Below are positions 20,101 to 28,325 of a stretch of 64,000 bases of DNA, one piece after another. The stretch is from Microcoleus sp. FACHB-68. GTDB lineage: Bacteria > Cyanobacteriota > Cyanobacteriia > Cyanobacteriales > Oscillatoriaceae. The stretch covers positions 1,629,806 to 1,693,805 of the forward strand of contig NZ_JACJOT010000008.1 of the NCBI RefSeq assembly GCF_014695715.1, written 5' to 3'. Both the position numbers and the translations under genes were made by a program. Each line of letters opens with the position of its first letter. Positions within the stretch are counted from its first letter, which is position 1. The notes under the pieces were generated by a model. That model was not told the DNA's origin and made no database searches. It worked only from the letters and a program-made list of their open reading frames with translations.

Positions 20101-21480
20101 CTGTCTTAATTGTTCGCGCGACTCTAGGGGAACGCAGTCATAAATACTGGTTCCAATCACTTGTTCTGTCGTTAATCCCGGCATCGCGCGATTGATAAAT
20201 TGAATCGTGCCGGTGGCATCTGCGGTGATAATCGTATCCGGTGCGTTTTCAACTAAGGAACGCCATTTCGCTTCTGATTCCTGTCGTGCCGTTTCCGCCC
20301 GCTTGCGCTCCGTGATATCTTGAGCTAAACAGACGAACCCTTGAATTTTGCCGTCATCATCCCGCAAAACTGAAGCTGAAAAATAAACGGGAATTTTTTC
20401 CCCATTCTTAGCTAAGAGCGTTGTTTCTTTTCGACCTAAAAAACTATTGTTTTGAGTTAGTTCGCTCTCTTCTAAATCTTTTAAAAATCTTTTATCTCCT
20501 AATATAATTTTTAAGGGCTGGCCGATTAAATCGCTTTCATCGTCATATCTCAACAACAAAAAAGCCGCGAAATTAAAAGTTTTAATCGTCATGTCAGGAT
20601 TGAGGACGATCAACGCGTCTATCATCGACCTCAAAACATTATCAAAATAAGATTGAGAAACCGTAATCTTGGCTAAATTGTCGGCCATTGTATTAAAAGT
20701 ATCCGCCAAGATAGCTATTTCACTTAAGTTTTTAGATTTTAACCTGACATCCAATTTACCTTGACCAATTTTAACCGCAGCATCTTTAATTTCAATAATC
20801 GGCTGCACAACTTTCTTTGCTAAAAATAATCCTAGATAAATAGCTAAAATCGTAACTAATATTATTGATGCCAAGTTGAGTTGCATGGCATTTTTTACAT
20901 TACGAGCAGATGTTTCTTCAGCAAGCCTTAGATTGTCTGCCTCTATTGCAATCGCTTGATCGATTAAATCAAGAAATTCTTCTTCTGTTTCTTCCAACTC
21001 CTTGGTGGCTGCTAAAACCGCTGCATTTGTGTTTGGGGTATTTTTTAAATCAATGAGTAGTTTATTTTTTTGAAAAAATATATTTTGATAGGCTTGAAGT
21101 TCTTGAAACAACTTTTCCGATTTAGAATCGCGGGGAAGAGATTCTAAATTTTTCATCCAGGCATCCATTTCTTTTTGGGCTGCGGCAAATTCTTGTTCTT
21201 CTTCTTTCCGGTATTTTGCCAGATTTTGTGCTTCATTCGTCTTGGAGGATGTCCGAGCTAATTCTGATTTAATTAAAGCTTGACTTAAAGTTTCTGCAAT
21301 CATTCGGGATGATGCAGATTTAATTTGTTCCAACCCAAGTATTTTGGGAATAGTCGTTTGAGAGATTCGCAATAAATAATAATTATTATTTTTTTCTAAA
21401 AGTACGTTAATAATTCCTAAAAGGGCAACTAAAGAAGCCAGCCCCAAGAAACTCGAAACAAAAGCAGTCCTTAGCTTCAT
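17146..21480 (-). CDS. Multi-PAS/GAF membrane sensor histidine kinase
   Basis: 1444 residues from the ATG at 21480 (a TTG at 21516 would add 12). Layout: a transmembrane segment near residues 8-28; an extracytoplasmic helical region to about 195; a second span near 200-220; HAMP at about 220-275 (VVQPIIEIKDAAVKIGQGKL). Then come five PAS/PAC units (about 280-930, with a coiled coil between the third and fourth), a GAF domain (about 945-1110), a coiled coil and the kinase. The phosphorylated His1184 is in VAGVAHEINNPVS. ATP-site motifs are NQVFMNILANAID, RIADNGPGM and GTGLGLSIS. There is no receiver domain. Its kinase core is strikingly similar to that of the MASE1 kinase near 34 kb. Confidence 0.9.
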   Translation of the reverse strand: MKLRTAFVSSFLGLASLVALLGIINVLLEKNNNYYLLRISQTTIPKILGLEQIKSASSRMIAETLSQALIKSELARTSSKTNEAQNLAKYRKEEEQEFAAAQKEMDAWMKNLESLPRDSKSEKLFQELQAYQNIFFQKNKLLIDLKNTPNTNAAVLAATKELEETEEEFLDLIDQAIAIEADNLRLAEETSARNVKNAMQLNLASIILVTILAIYLGLFLAKKVVQPIIEIKDAAVKIGQGKLDVRLKSKNLSEIAILADTFNTMADNLAKITVSQSYFDNVLRSMIDALIVLNPDMTIKTFNFAAFLLLRYDDESDLIGQPLKIILGDKRFLKDLEESELTQNNSFLGRKETTLLAKNGEKIPVYFSASVLRDDDGKIQGFVCLAQDITERKRAETARQESEAKWRSLVENAPDTIITADATGTIQFINRAMPGLTTEQVIGTSIYDCVPLESREQLRQSINSVFETGQPQNCELAWVGSAGNECWYSSRLGPVHNGGKVVAVTLIGSDITDRKRMEEALRESEDRLEGILNSLTDIVWSVSVQTFETLYLNPAAENVYSRPTSEFFQNPRLWLEVVHPEDREHAMFASQQMLTTGFKEIEYRIVRPDGEVRWLHDRGHLTCTADGIPLRLDGIATDITERKRAEEALQKLNEDLEIRVQERTKAFKQANKRLQQEIAERQLVGEALHQSEERLNSILNSLDDVVWSVDATNFQLLYLSSAVETVYGRSVNDFLQNPNIWVEAIHPEDRQRVQKVTQQRFEAGTVELEYRIIHGSGEVRWLRDRSRVVHNAEGKAIRLDGISTDITEGKQAQEALLTSENHYRAIVEDQTELICRFLPNGTLTFVNDAYCRYFSKPREEVIGHRFMSAVPEREQVIVLKNLKSVSLKNPVITWENRLVLPNGEIRAQQWTNRAIFDESGKVIEFQAVGRDITQRKRAEAALRKSEARFRNLAKREALLNQLASQIRNSLDLDTILDAAVREIRSLLQIDRCLFIWYRSNAGSSHLKDFSSPNSNFKGQTASWEVVKEARNPELPSLLGHYPNQPENHYMAKLLNREMIRVDDLTLSADPEYQQLHTSWGYTSVAILPIVTLAGEMGWLSCGHCSGPRPWRDSELTLLQAISDQVTIAISQAELYAHATEAARAAREQAQQLQQAMKALQQTQAQLIQTEKMSSLGQMVAGVAHEINNPVSFIYGNVDPAMEYIEDLLNLLELYRQSYPKPLPVIQDEIEAIDLEFLKEDLPKLLSSMKVGAERIRQIVLSLRNFSRLDEAQMKSVDIHEGLDNTLLILQNRLKAKGAMSEIQVIKEYGTLPPVHCFAGQLNQVFMNILANAIDALEMERKLGNASVMPTIRIHTGLLNGQRVEIRIADNGPGMSQEVKQRVFDPFFTTKPVGAGTGLGLSISYQIVVDKHGGELSCVSGFGEGTEFIIELPVQQDYAEPALFK

Positions 21481-21868
21481 CTTCTTATGATTGTTTGTGA
21501 GGAGGCCGAAATTCAACGCATCATCCCAGGACTGAGCGATGACAGTGATCGTATGCTAGACCTAAGACTTTTTCTATTTTGGCAGACTTACTAAATGTTG
21601 GGTAATCAGTCGTTGCCAGAACCCGATCCATTGCCAGCGCCACAGCGGCTAGGCAATTCAAGTAAAAATGAAATTTAGGGGATGGGAGTAAAATAAGCCG
21701 CTTCGAGAGGCATTTTTTCAGGATTGTTGTTCACCGGCTTCTGGGAACGCAGCACCTTACAAAGGCTTGGGCTAACTGATTTAACGCTAAATGAGAAACA
21801 GCAGAGGGTATCTGGCTCTGCTACCCTATTGCAATAGTATTCCCCGCTCAAACACTCCCGCTAAACCA
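21481..21868. other. Divergent promoter region between the kinase gene and ydcF
   Basis: About 390 bases between divergent genes. The frame of the YdcF gene is open into it (from 21791), but that part is not hydrophobic and not family-like, so it is treated as leader. No clear operator or hairpin was found. Confidence 0.35.
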
Positions 21869-22663
21869 ATGTTTCTGTTTTTGTCAAAGTTGCTGCCGAT
21901 ATTCATCTATCCCTTGGGGCTAAGCTGTCTGCTGATGCTTGTCGCCCTAGTTATATTATGGAAGCGCCCTCGCTGGGCAGCAGCGGTGATTTCTCTGGCT
22001 TGGATTATTTTGTTGCTGGGGAGTAACGGCTTGGTGGCGCAGGGTTTAGTTCGTTCCCTGGAGTGGCAAAATTTGCCGGCAGCACAACTACCTCAAGCAG
22101 ATGCCATTGTCGTCTTAGGCGGCGCAGTCAAGCCGGCTATCTCGCCTCGTCCTTGGGTGGATGTCAGTGAAGCCGGTGATCGAATTCTTCACGGTGCTCA
22201 ACTATATCGGCAAGGGAAAGCGCCGTTTCTCATCCTCAGCGGCGGGCGCATTGAGTGGAAAGGAGGCGGGCCGGCAGAATCAGAAGATCTGGCCAAAATC
22301 GCTGAAACAATGGGCGTACCCAAAGATGCGATTCTGCAAGATCCCACCTCACTCAACACCCACGAAAATGCCGTTAATGTGCGAAAAATCCTCGACTCTC
22401 AAGGAATTCGCCGGCAGGTATTGCTTGTCACCTCAGCCATGCATATGCCGCGATCACTTCTCATTTTCAAGCGGCAAGGCATCCAAGCAACTCCCGCACC
22501 TACAGACTTTTTGGTGAGCGAACAAGAGTTGCAAGAAATTAATAGTAGCTGGCAATCAACACTGCTCAATATTATCCCCGATGCCGACAACCTCCAGCAA
22601 ACAACCAGAGCATTAAAAGAATACATCGGTCTTGTTGTCTATCGCTTGCGCGGTTGGCTTTAA
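21869..22663 (+). CDS. YdcF/ElyC-type DUF218 membrane protein
   Basis: 264 residues from the ATG at 21869, where the N-terminal membrane segment (MFLFLSKLLPIFIYPLG) begins; two hydrophobic spans lie within the first 60 residues. The DUF218 domain shows ADAIVVLGGA, the LILSGG turn, a SLNTHENA segment with the conserved Asn-Thr-x-Glu-Asn pattern, and LLVTSAMHMPRS. E. coli relatives (ElyC, SanA) act in envelope or peptidoglycan-lipid metabolism; a precise role here is not known. An upstream in-frame ATG at 21791 would add 26 polar residues and is less likely. Confidence 0.85.
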   Translation: MFLFLSKLLPIFIYPLGLSCLLMLVALVILWKRPRWAAAVISLAWIILLLGSNGLVAQGLVRSLEWQNLPAAQLPQADAIVVLGGAVKPAISPRPWVDVSEAGDRILHGAQLYRQGKAPFLILSGGRIEWKGGGPAESEDLAKIAETMGVPKDAILQDPTSLNTHENAVNVRKILDSQGIRRQVLLVTSAMHMPRSLLIFKRQGIQATPAPTDFLVSEQELQEINSSWQSTLLNIIPDADNLQQTTRALKEYIGLVVYRLRGWL

Positions 22664-22882
22664 ACCGGCCAAATGTAGCGAGTGAGTTCAGCCGTTTCTA
22701 GCGCCGCAGTTGATTCTTTAGCGAGTATGTTATGGTGAGCGTAACCTTTCCTCTTCACACCAAAGCAAGTCGGAAGTTCATTAGAGCGACCGATCAAGGT
22801 TGAGGAATCTTCCCTTTTAGCGCGAATTATTGCGTTTTTGTCTGCTTCCCTGTCAACCCTGGCATTGTTGCCTGTAACAGCC

Positions 22883-23110
22883 ATGAAGTTCAACGACTTG
22901 CGATGGATCGTTCCTGCGCCTCAGCCCGAAATCGAAATTTTAGAAACCCATCAAATTAGCCGCGAGTTTTACCGGGAAGTCCAGCAGCGCGAAGAGTTTA
23001 ATGATTACTGCCGGTGGTATTACGAAACTGCCCAGAAAAACCAGCAAGAGCTACAAAAAATGCGGGGTGATATTAATATTTTTGGTTGGTTTTTCCGAGG
23101 ACGAAAATAA
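22883..23110 (+). CDS. Small conserved hypothetical protein
   Basis: 75 residues from the ATG at 22883 (MKFNDLRWIVPAPQ). The frame extends upstream to 22838, but the methionine at 22883 gives a more natural, polar start. The protein is rich in charged and aromatic residues, with a likely helix across EFYREVQQREEFNDYCRWYY and a basic C-terminus (FRGRK). No signal peptide or membrane span is seen. I do not recognise a function. It ends at a shared terminator facing ftrV. Confidence 0.6.
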   Translation: MKFNDLRWIVPAPQPEIEILETHQISREFYREVQQREEFNDYCRWYYETAQKNQQELQKMRGDINIFGWFFRGRK

Positions 23111-23115
23111 AAAGT

Positions 23116-23160
23116 AAAAAGGCAAAGCAAAGAATCCTTTCTTATTACTGTTGCCTTTTT
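23116..23160. terminator. Bidirectional terminator between small gene and ftrV
   Basis: A perfect 10-bp stem AAAAAGGCAA/TTGCCTTTTT closes a 25-base loop, with A-runs on one flank and T-runs on the other, between two convergent genes. Confidence 0.8.
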
Positions 23161-23173
23161 TTAAATCGACTCC

Positions 23174-23398
23174 TTATTCGATCAGCTCTAGCTCATTTCC
23201 TTGAAAGTGTGCTCTGAATTTTTTGTCAAACTTGACATGAACAGGCAGGTTGGCGCTGACGGGTCTCCCTTGCCAATCCTGAATAATGCCCAGAACTTCT
23301 CCTTCATGACCCTTGACATCAAAGGGCTGATTGCGATGATCGGGATGGTGGTAAACAATCACAGACTCTTTGACGCGAACGCGATCGCCAACTTTCAT
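23174..23398 (-). CDS. ftrV: Ferredoxin-thioredoxin reductase variable chain
   Basis: 74 residues, a small SH3-like beta barrel. It pairs with the catalytic iron-sulfur chain FtrC (not in the window) to pass electrons from ferredoxin to thioredoxin in light-dependent redox control. MKVGDRVRVKESVIVYHHP at the start, GEVLGIIQDWQGRPVSANLPV in the middle and FDKKFRAHF near the end are family hallmarks. Length and start are those of cyanobacterial homologues. Confidence 0.92.
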   Translation of the reverse strand: MKVGDRVRVKESVIVYHHPDHRNQPFDVKGHEGEVLGIIQDWQGRPVSANLPVHVKFDKKFRAHFQGNELELIE

Positions 23399-23481
23399 AA
23401 ATGTAGACCTAGTGTTCCCTCTCCAACAAGCTGAAAAACTGCCATTGCAAGAGCCTGGGGCTTTTTGCCAAGACAGCTTTT

Positions 23482-23658
23482 CTATCTTCTCATATCGCAG
23501 ACGCTCAACCGACTGCCGGCAATTTTAATAGAATCGCCTACATTAAACTCGATTCCGCTTTTGGGCTTCACAAAACATACAGCCAACTGAACCGAGTGCT
23601 TTCCCAGAACGTCAGTGACTGACGCTTGATCACACCGGCATCGCTTAAAATCACCCAT
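23482..23658 (-). CDS. Possible small ORF, unknown
   Basis: A 58-residue frame starting MGDFKRCRCDQASVTDVLG and ending in VCDMRR. The middle (VQLAVCFVKPKSGIEFNVGDSIKIAG) has a plausible beta-rich, hydrophobic pattern, with four cysteines in all. No clear ribosome site precedes it and I do not recognise it. It occupies the otherwise empty 350-base gap between ftrV and exbD; chance is a real alternative. Confidence 0.25.
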   Translation of the reverse strand: MGDFKRCRCDQASVTDVLGKHSVQLAVCFVKPKSGIEFNVGDSIKIAGSRLSVCDMRR

Positions 23659-23746
23659 CCTGTCAATGATTCCCGGACAAGCCGGTTTATTCTAAATCTC
23701 CGCCCTTTCTTGATGCCGGTTGGGAAATCCAAAAATTTGACAAGCA

Positions 23747-24148
23747 CTAAGGCTTCTGAGTCGCAATGGCCAATTTTGCTCCCTTAATCCGGCGCACGCG
23801 ATCCATCACATCAACAACCACACCGTGATCAACAGCCTTATCCGCATTCAATACCACCAGCAAGTCTGCATCCGGCTTGATCTGCTTGCGAACCTCACTT
23901 TCCAGCGCATCTAGCTGAATCGGTTCACGGTTAAATGCTAACTTTCCTTCGGGATTGATTGTCACTGTCACCTGAGCCGGTTTCTGAGATTGTCCGCTTG
24001 CGGCATTGGGCAAATTCACTGATAACCCTTCAGAACGGGTCAAAAACAGTGTAGACATAACAAAAAACGTCAGAATTGCAAAGACCACATCAATCAACGG
24101 CACGATGTTAATTTGAAATGGCAGTTCCGGTTCATCGGGTAGGCGCAT
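23747..24148 (-). CDS. exbD: ExbD/TolR-type biopolymer transport protein
   Basis: 133 residues. Single N-terminal membrane span with the proton-path Asp in PLIDVVFAILTFFVM, then a periplasmic domain ending in DRVRRIKGAKLAIATQ. It works with ExbB to couple the proton gradient to TonB (or Tol). The ATG at 24148 is preceded by GGGGAG at good spacing; the in-frame ATG at 24169 has no ribosome site, so the shorter form is chosen. The gene overlaps the end of exbB by 17 bases, implying translational coupling. Confidence 0.9.
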   Translation of the reverse strand: MRLPDEPELPFQINIVPLIDVVFAILTFFVMSTLFLTRSEGLSVNLPNAASGQSQKPAQVTVTINPEGKLAFNREPIQLDALESEVRKQIKPDADLLVVLNADKAVDHGVVVDVMDRVRRIKGAKLAIATQKP

Positions 24149-24785
24149 AAGACTTCTCCCCTTTTTCATAGCGATGGCGATACAGCAATTCTAACTGCCC
24201 ACCATACTCCTGAATCCGTGCGATCTGGCGTGTGTAAAGCCCGCGAAACGTATTGGCAAACAGGAGAACAAAGATTGCAACAATCAATCCAGAGGCTGTA
24301 GAAACTAGAGCTTCACTGATCCCAGAGGTGACGCCTGCCGTTTTACTGCCACCCACATCACCGATATTGAGAGAGGCAAAGGAAGTAATCAATCCCAAGA
24401 CGGTGCCGAGAAGACCTAGCAGGGGTGCAAGTTGGATAATTGTATCAAATATGTTGTTAAACCGCTTCAGCAATGGGATTTCTGCTTGCGATTCAGTTTC
24501 CAAAGCAAGGCGAAATTCTTCTGGGGTGGGTTCTTCGAGTTCCAAAGCAGCTAGAAAAATTCGAGAGATGGGCAGATCGGCATTCTGCTGGAGTTTATTC
24601 AAAGCACCTACCATATTCTCGCGTCGGTACAGATTTAGGACTTCGCGCACCACACGATTCTGCCGGCGATTGACTCGAAACCAAAAAACCACCCGCTCGA
24701 TAATTAGGGCCACTGCTAACACTGAAAATCCAAGCAGCGGCCACATAACCACGCCGCCGTCCGCAAAAACTTTACTGATTCCCAT
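24132..24785 (-). CDS. exbB: ExbB/TolQ-type proton channel protein
   Basis: 217 residues with three membrane spans: near residues 12-30 (VVMWPLLGFSVLAVALIIE), near 115-138 (LAPLLGLLGTVLGLITSF) and near 158-180 (TASGLIVAIFVLLFAN). This is the MotA/TolQ/ExbB proton-channel family; with ExbD it forms the inner-membrane motor that energises TonB. The gene is divergent from the TonB-like gene at 25095 across a 309-base shared upstream region, which points to one energising complex. Confidence 0.9.
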   Translation of the reverse strand: MGISKVFADGGVVMWPLLGFSVLAVALIIERVVFWFRVNRRQNRVVREVLNLYRRENMVGALNKLQQNADLPISRIFLAALELEEPTPEEFRLALETESQAEIPLLKRFNNIFDTIIQLAPLLGLLGTVLGLITSFASLNIGDVGGSKTAGVTSGISEALVSTASGLIVAIFVLLFANTFRGLYTRQIARIQEYGGQLELLYRHRYEKGEKSYAPTR

Positions 24786-25094
24786 GTACTATTTCTAGGG
24801 CAATTGACAAGGCTACTATCGCTTACCAGATACTCTACTGGCAAAGCAAATCTTCATCATGCGAGATTAACCCTAATGCAAATCTATGTCAACCCCTATC
24901 TGCTTGTGTGCCTTAACCTCGCTTAGTGGCCAAGTATAATTACTTAAAGGAAAAATTCTATTTTTTCTGAAAAAGCTGGCTGATAAGGATTATAGACACT
25001 GCAACCCTAAAAATAACTCTGTTTCTCCTCTTGACAAAAGATTCCAATCGTCTTAATTTGACTCAGAGCAAGTGCAAATAGTTTGCAATAAAAG
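24786..25094. promoter_or_regulatory. Shared divergent upstream region of exbBD and tonB-like gene
   Basis: 309 bases containing the start regions of two opposite transcripts. No Fur-type 19-bp inverted repeat or other operator could be identified by eye, so regulation by iron is neither supported nor excluded. Confidence 0.35.
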
Positions 25095-27275
25095 ATGAGT
25101 CTTTCAAGCATTGCTAGACAGCAACGAGAAAAAGAAGAGGAGGAGCTGAGGTCTTTTATGACCTACAGCGTCTTAGGTTCACTGGCGCTACACGCAGCGT
25201 TGCTGCTCCTGACCAATTTTGGAGTTAAAACGCCAGATCTGCTGGCAGCAGAACCTATAGAAGTGGTACTCGTAGAAGCTTCCAGTCTCGAAGCTGAGGA
25301 AGCAATCGAACAGACTTTATCTGAAGAAGACGCTGGCGGCGGCGGTGGCGGCGGCGGTGGTGGCGGTGGCGGTGGCGGTGGCGGTGGCGCTGAAGCTGAT
25401 GCATTATCTACAGCAGCAGATTCCTCGCCAGAAATAGCTTTGGCTGCTCAACCAGTTGTTGCACAGCAGCCAGTGCCGACACCGACACCAGAACCAACCC
25501 CCACACCAGAACCGACACCAGAACCAACCCCCACACCAGAACCGACACCAGAACCAACCCCCACCCCAGAACCGACCCCCACACCAGAACCAACCCCCAC
25601 ACCAGAACCGACCCCCACACCAGAACCGACCCCCACACCAGAACCGACACCAGAACCGACGTCGGAGGATAGCATCACGCCAGAAGAACCAACTCCTACA
25701 CCAACACCAACTCCTACACCAACACCAACCCCCACACCAACTCCCACACCGACACCGGCACCGGCACCAACTCCAACACCGGCACCCAAGGCAACTCCCA
25801 CACCGACACCGACACCCAAGGCAACTCCCTCACCGGCAACCAAGGCAACTCCCTCACCTACGCCAACACCCACACCTAGGCCCGCAGCTAGCCAAACTCC
25901 CAAACCAGCTCAGATAGCACAACCAAGGCCAACGAGTTCTCCACTAATAGCAGACTCTAAGCCGGCTCCGACGCAAAATCCTTCGTCTAGCTTTTCTCCA
26001 GGAACGACTCGCTCTCTTTTAGAGAATCTAGGTATTGGAAACAATCGTGGCAATCAGTCAGGCACTACAAGCGCTCGCACCAATACTGGAACTTCAGGAG
26101 GCGGCTCAGGAGGCGGTACCGGCACTGGCACTGGTACTGGCATAGGAGAAGGCACAGGCAGTGGTACAGGAGGCGGTAATGGCTCTGGCACAGGGACAGG
26201 TAATGGCAGCGGCACAGGCCCTGGCAGTGGCACAGGTTCCGGTGGCGGCAATGGCAGTGGCAATGGCAGTGGCAATGGCAGTGGCAATGGCAGTGCCATT
26301 GCCACAGGGCCATTAAGACCAGAAACCGGGTCGGCAGATAGAGATGACAGCAGTTCTGGTGGTTCAGAACCGGAGAATATAACGTGCCGCCGATGCGAGC
26401 CGCCCCATCCTTCAAAGATCCCTGATGAAGTGGATCTAGACGGCGTACCTATGACTGAAATGCTTTTAGATATTGACAAAAATGGAAATGTCATAAGTGC
26501 GGAGGTTTACAAAGGCAGTGGTTCCCCAATCCTTGATGAATTAGCACTTGAAACCGCCAGAAACAAGTGGAAGTTCAGCTCATCAAAGAACGGAGTACAA
26601 GGCTTGTGGAAACCTCTGCAGTTTGTTGATAAAGGCAATCCTGATGCCGCTCGTCTAGCTCGTGAGCGTGCGCGTGAAATAAACGACCGCGTACAGAAAC
26701 AACGTGAAGCTGCTGCTGAACAGGATAGACAACGTGAAGCTGCTGCTGAACAAGAGAGACTACGTGAAGTTGCTGCTGAACAAGAGAGACTACGTGAAGT
26801 TGCTGCTGAACAAGAGAGACTACGTGAAGCTGCTGCTGAACAAGAGAGACTACGTGAAGCTGCTGCTGAACAAGAGAGACTACGTGAAGCTGCTGCTGAA
26901 CAAGAGAGACTACGTGAAGCTGCTGAACAAGAAGAGGGTGATTTTGAACAACGTGAACAAGAACAACGTGATAATTTAAATCGTGAAACAGTTGATCCCA
27001 TTCGACCAACTTCACCATTAGATACAAGGCCACCTCTAGAAACAAACCCACTTGGCGATCCAGTTTCGCCCCGAGACACAAATCCACTGGGCGATCCAGT
27101 TTCGCCCCAAGACACAAATCCACTGGGCGATCCAGTTTCGCCCCAAGACACAAATCCACTGGGCGATCCAGTTTCACCTGGGGAGACGACTCCATTTAAT
27201 AATCCAACTGTCCCAAGCGAGCCGGAGAACCCAATAGATTCGACTTCAACGCCTGAATCAACCGGAGCCGAATAA
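25095..27275 (+). CDS. TonB-family protein with internal TonB domain and repeat tails
   Basis: 726 residues. A short cytoplasmic N-terminus leads to a membrane span near residues 27-47 ([20 protein letters not shown]). Next come an acidic stretch, a run of about 20 glycines (79-98), a Pro-Thr-Glu region built on PTPEPT (about 128-190), a PTPTP/Lys part to about 275, and a Gly-Ser-Thr region (about 325-410). The TonB C-terminal-type domain lies at about 430-512 ([19 protein letters not shown]). Unlike ordinary TonB it does not end there: eight 10-residue [14 protein letters not shown] units (about 537-612), then four 12-residue [16 protein letters not shown] units (about 650-697) and an acidic Pro-rich tail follow. 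It is divergent from exbB-exbD. Confidence 0.82.
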   Translation: MSLSSIARQQREKEEEELRSFMTYSVLGSLALHAALLLLTNFGVKTPDLLAAEPIEVVLVEASSLEAEEAIEQTLSEEDAGGGGGGGGGGGGGGGGGGAEADALSTAADSSPEIALAAQPVVAQQPVPTPTPEPTPTPEPTPEPTPTPEPTPEPTPTPEPTPTPEPTPTPEPTPTPEPTPTPEPTPEPTSEDSITPEEPTPTPTPTPTPTPTPTPTPTPTPAPAPTPTPAPKATPTPTPTPKATPSPATKATPSPTPTPTPRPAASQTPKPAQIAQPRPTSSPLIADSKPAPTQNPSSSFSPGTTRSLLENLGIGNNRGNQSGTTSARTNTGTSGGGSGGGTGTGTGTGIGEGTGSGTGGGNGSGTGTGNGSGTGPGSGTGSGGGNGSGNGSGNGSGNGSAIATGPLRPETGSADRDDSSSGGSEPENITCRRCEPPHPSKIPDEVDLDGVPMTEMLLDIDKNGNVISAEVYKGSGSPILDELALETARNKWKFSSSKNGVQGLWKPLQFVDKGNPDAARLARERAREINDRVQKQREAAAEQDRQREAAAEQERLREVAAEQERLREVAAEQERLREAAAEQERLREAAAEQERLREAAAEQERLREAAEQEEGDFEQREQEQRDNLNRETVDPIRPTSPLDTRPPLETNPLGDPVSPRDTNPLGDPVSPQDTNPLGDPVSPQDTNPLGDPVSPGETTPFNNPTVPSEPENPIDSTSTPESTGAE
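25341..25387. repeat. GGC/GGT codon run encoding polyglycine
   Basis: Near-perfect trinucleotide repeat (GGC/GGT) coding about 20 consecutive glycines in the TonB-like protein. It is slippage-prone, but in steps of three it would keep the frame. Confidence 0.8.
25477..25660. repeat. Tandem repeats encoding PTPEPT units
   Basis: Repeats of 12 and 18 bases (CCAGAACCGACC/CCCACA variants) encode the rigid Pro-Glu-Thr spacer that in TonB proteins spans the periplasm. Confidence 0.85.
26703..26929. repeat. Eight 30-bp tandem repeats in the TonB-like gene
   Basis: Units begin CGTGAAG at 26703, 26733, 26763, 26793, 26823, 26853, 26883 and 26913 and are almost identical; the last is shortened. Each encodes ten residues of the [10 protein letters not shown] type, predicted as continuous charged helix. 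The near identity at DNA level suggests recent expansion. Confidence 0.9.
27048..27180. repeat. Four 36-bp tandem repeats in the TonB-like gene
   Basis: Units start at 27048, 27084, 27120 and 27156 and encode a 12-residue [16 protein letters not shown] motif. The second to fourth units are nearly identical in DNA. Confidence 0.88.
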
Positions 27276-27295
27276 AAGATTGTCGGCAATTGTTA

Positions 27296-27324
27296 TTCGT
27301 TAGGGGTCAAGCGCCCCTAACGAA
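27296..27324. terminator. Terminator-like hairpin after the TonB-like gene
   Basis: Perfect 11-bp stem (TTCGTTAGGGG with CCCCTAACGAA) and a 7-base loop, about 20 bases after the stop codon. No U-run follows on the plus strand, so it may act with Rho-independent help from the AT-rich DNA beyond or simply protect the 3' end. Confidence 0.65.
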
Positions 27325-27488
27325 AATATAGCTATATATGATGTGGAAAATTCGGCAATGCCGGCACTACCCAATAAGAAAAAGCCGGCTTCCTTTCCAC
27401 TTTAATTGAAGTCGTAAAAGTAGCAGCGTGCCGGTTTAAAGCACTCAATTAATATCATTGATAACAATGTAACCAGTATTTACAATTG

Positions 27489-28166
27489 TTAACTGCTAGT
27501 TTCTACATCTTGCGCTATATTTTCCCCCAAGCGAGGCTCAACACCGGCAAGTAAGCGCTCAATATTACTTTGATGCCGCCAAATCACATATAAACCGCCG
27601 GCAACCGCTAACAAACAGTAAGGCAGCGGTTGATGAGTCACAATCATCAATATCGCACAGCCAATCGTCCCCGAAATTGAACTAAGAGAAACAATTCGAG
27701 AAACTGCTAAAACAGCGATAAAAGTGCCCAAAGTTCCTAAGCCCACCGGCCAGTATAGCGCTAACAAAAGGCCCAAACTTGTCGCCACAGATTTGCCGCC
27801 GGTGAAGCCTAACCAAATTGATTTACTGTGACCCAACATAACGGCTAATCCTGACGCCACAACCATCCAAGGCAGCCAATTATCAAGAATTGGGGGTGCA
27901 ACAAGGGTAGAGGTTATATCCAGCGTGTAAGCCCAGCGAGTCAGCAAGATTGCCGAAGCTCCCTTTAAGACATCAACCAGGAGAACAAATAGCGCCGGCC
28001 CTTTTCCCAGGGTTCTCAGCACATTTGTTGCGCCGGTTGATCCGGAACCCACCTCCCGAATGTCAACACCCTTAAGCCAGCGTCCTATCGCATAGCCGGT
28101 TGGAGTTGAACCCAACAGATAAGCCGCGATTAGCAATCCCAAATTAAAACTTAACCAAAGAGCCAT
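27489..28166 (-). CDS. plsY: Acyl phosphate:glycerol-3-phosphate acyltransferase
   Basis: 225-residue integral membrane enzyme that acylates glycerol-3-phosphate from acyl phosphate, the first step in phospholipid synthesis. Conserved loops are present: GSTPTGYAIGR near residue 19, GSGSTGATNVLRTLG near 41, and GHSKSIWLGFTGGKSVAT near 111. Five or more membrane spans are evident. It is the last gene of a minus-strand run that includes an MlaE-type permease, in keeping with membrane lipid work. Confidence 0.92.
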   Translation of the reverse strand: MALWLSFNLGLLIAAYLLGSTPTGYAIGRWLKGVDIREVGSGSTGATNVLRTLGKGPALFVLLVDVLKGASAILLTRWAYTLDITSTLVAPPILDNWLPWMVVASGLAVMLGHSKSIWLGFTGGKSVATSLGLLLALYWPVGLGTLGTFIAVLAVSRIVSLSSISGTIGCAILMIVTHQPLPYCLLAVAGGLYVIWRHQSNIERLLAGVEPRLGENIAQDVETSS

Positions 28167-28325
28167 TCTGCAATTTTAGATTTGTCAACAACTGTGAATT
28201 AAACTTTTCAGATTCAGCCGGCAAACAGATACCAAAATATCTGTGTTTATCGGTGTTTATCTGTGGTTCACATTAAGCAACCACATTTTTGGCAAAAGTG
28301 CAAGTAAACCAATAACTACTCACCC

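Noticed and set aside
25408..27289. Several long frames on both strands across the TonB-like gene
   Set aside because: Low-complexity DNA repeats stay open in many frames; the plus-strand 726-codon frame alone has the membrane span and TonB domain.
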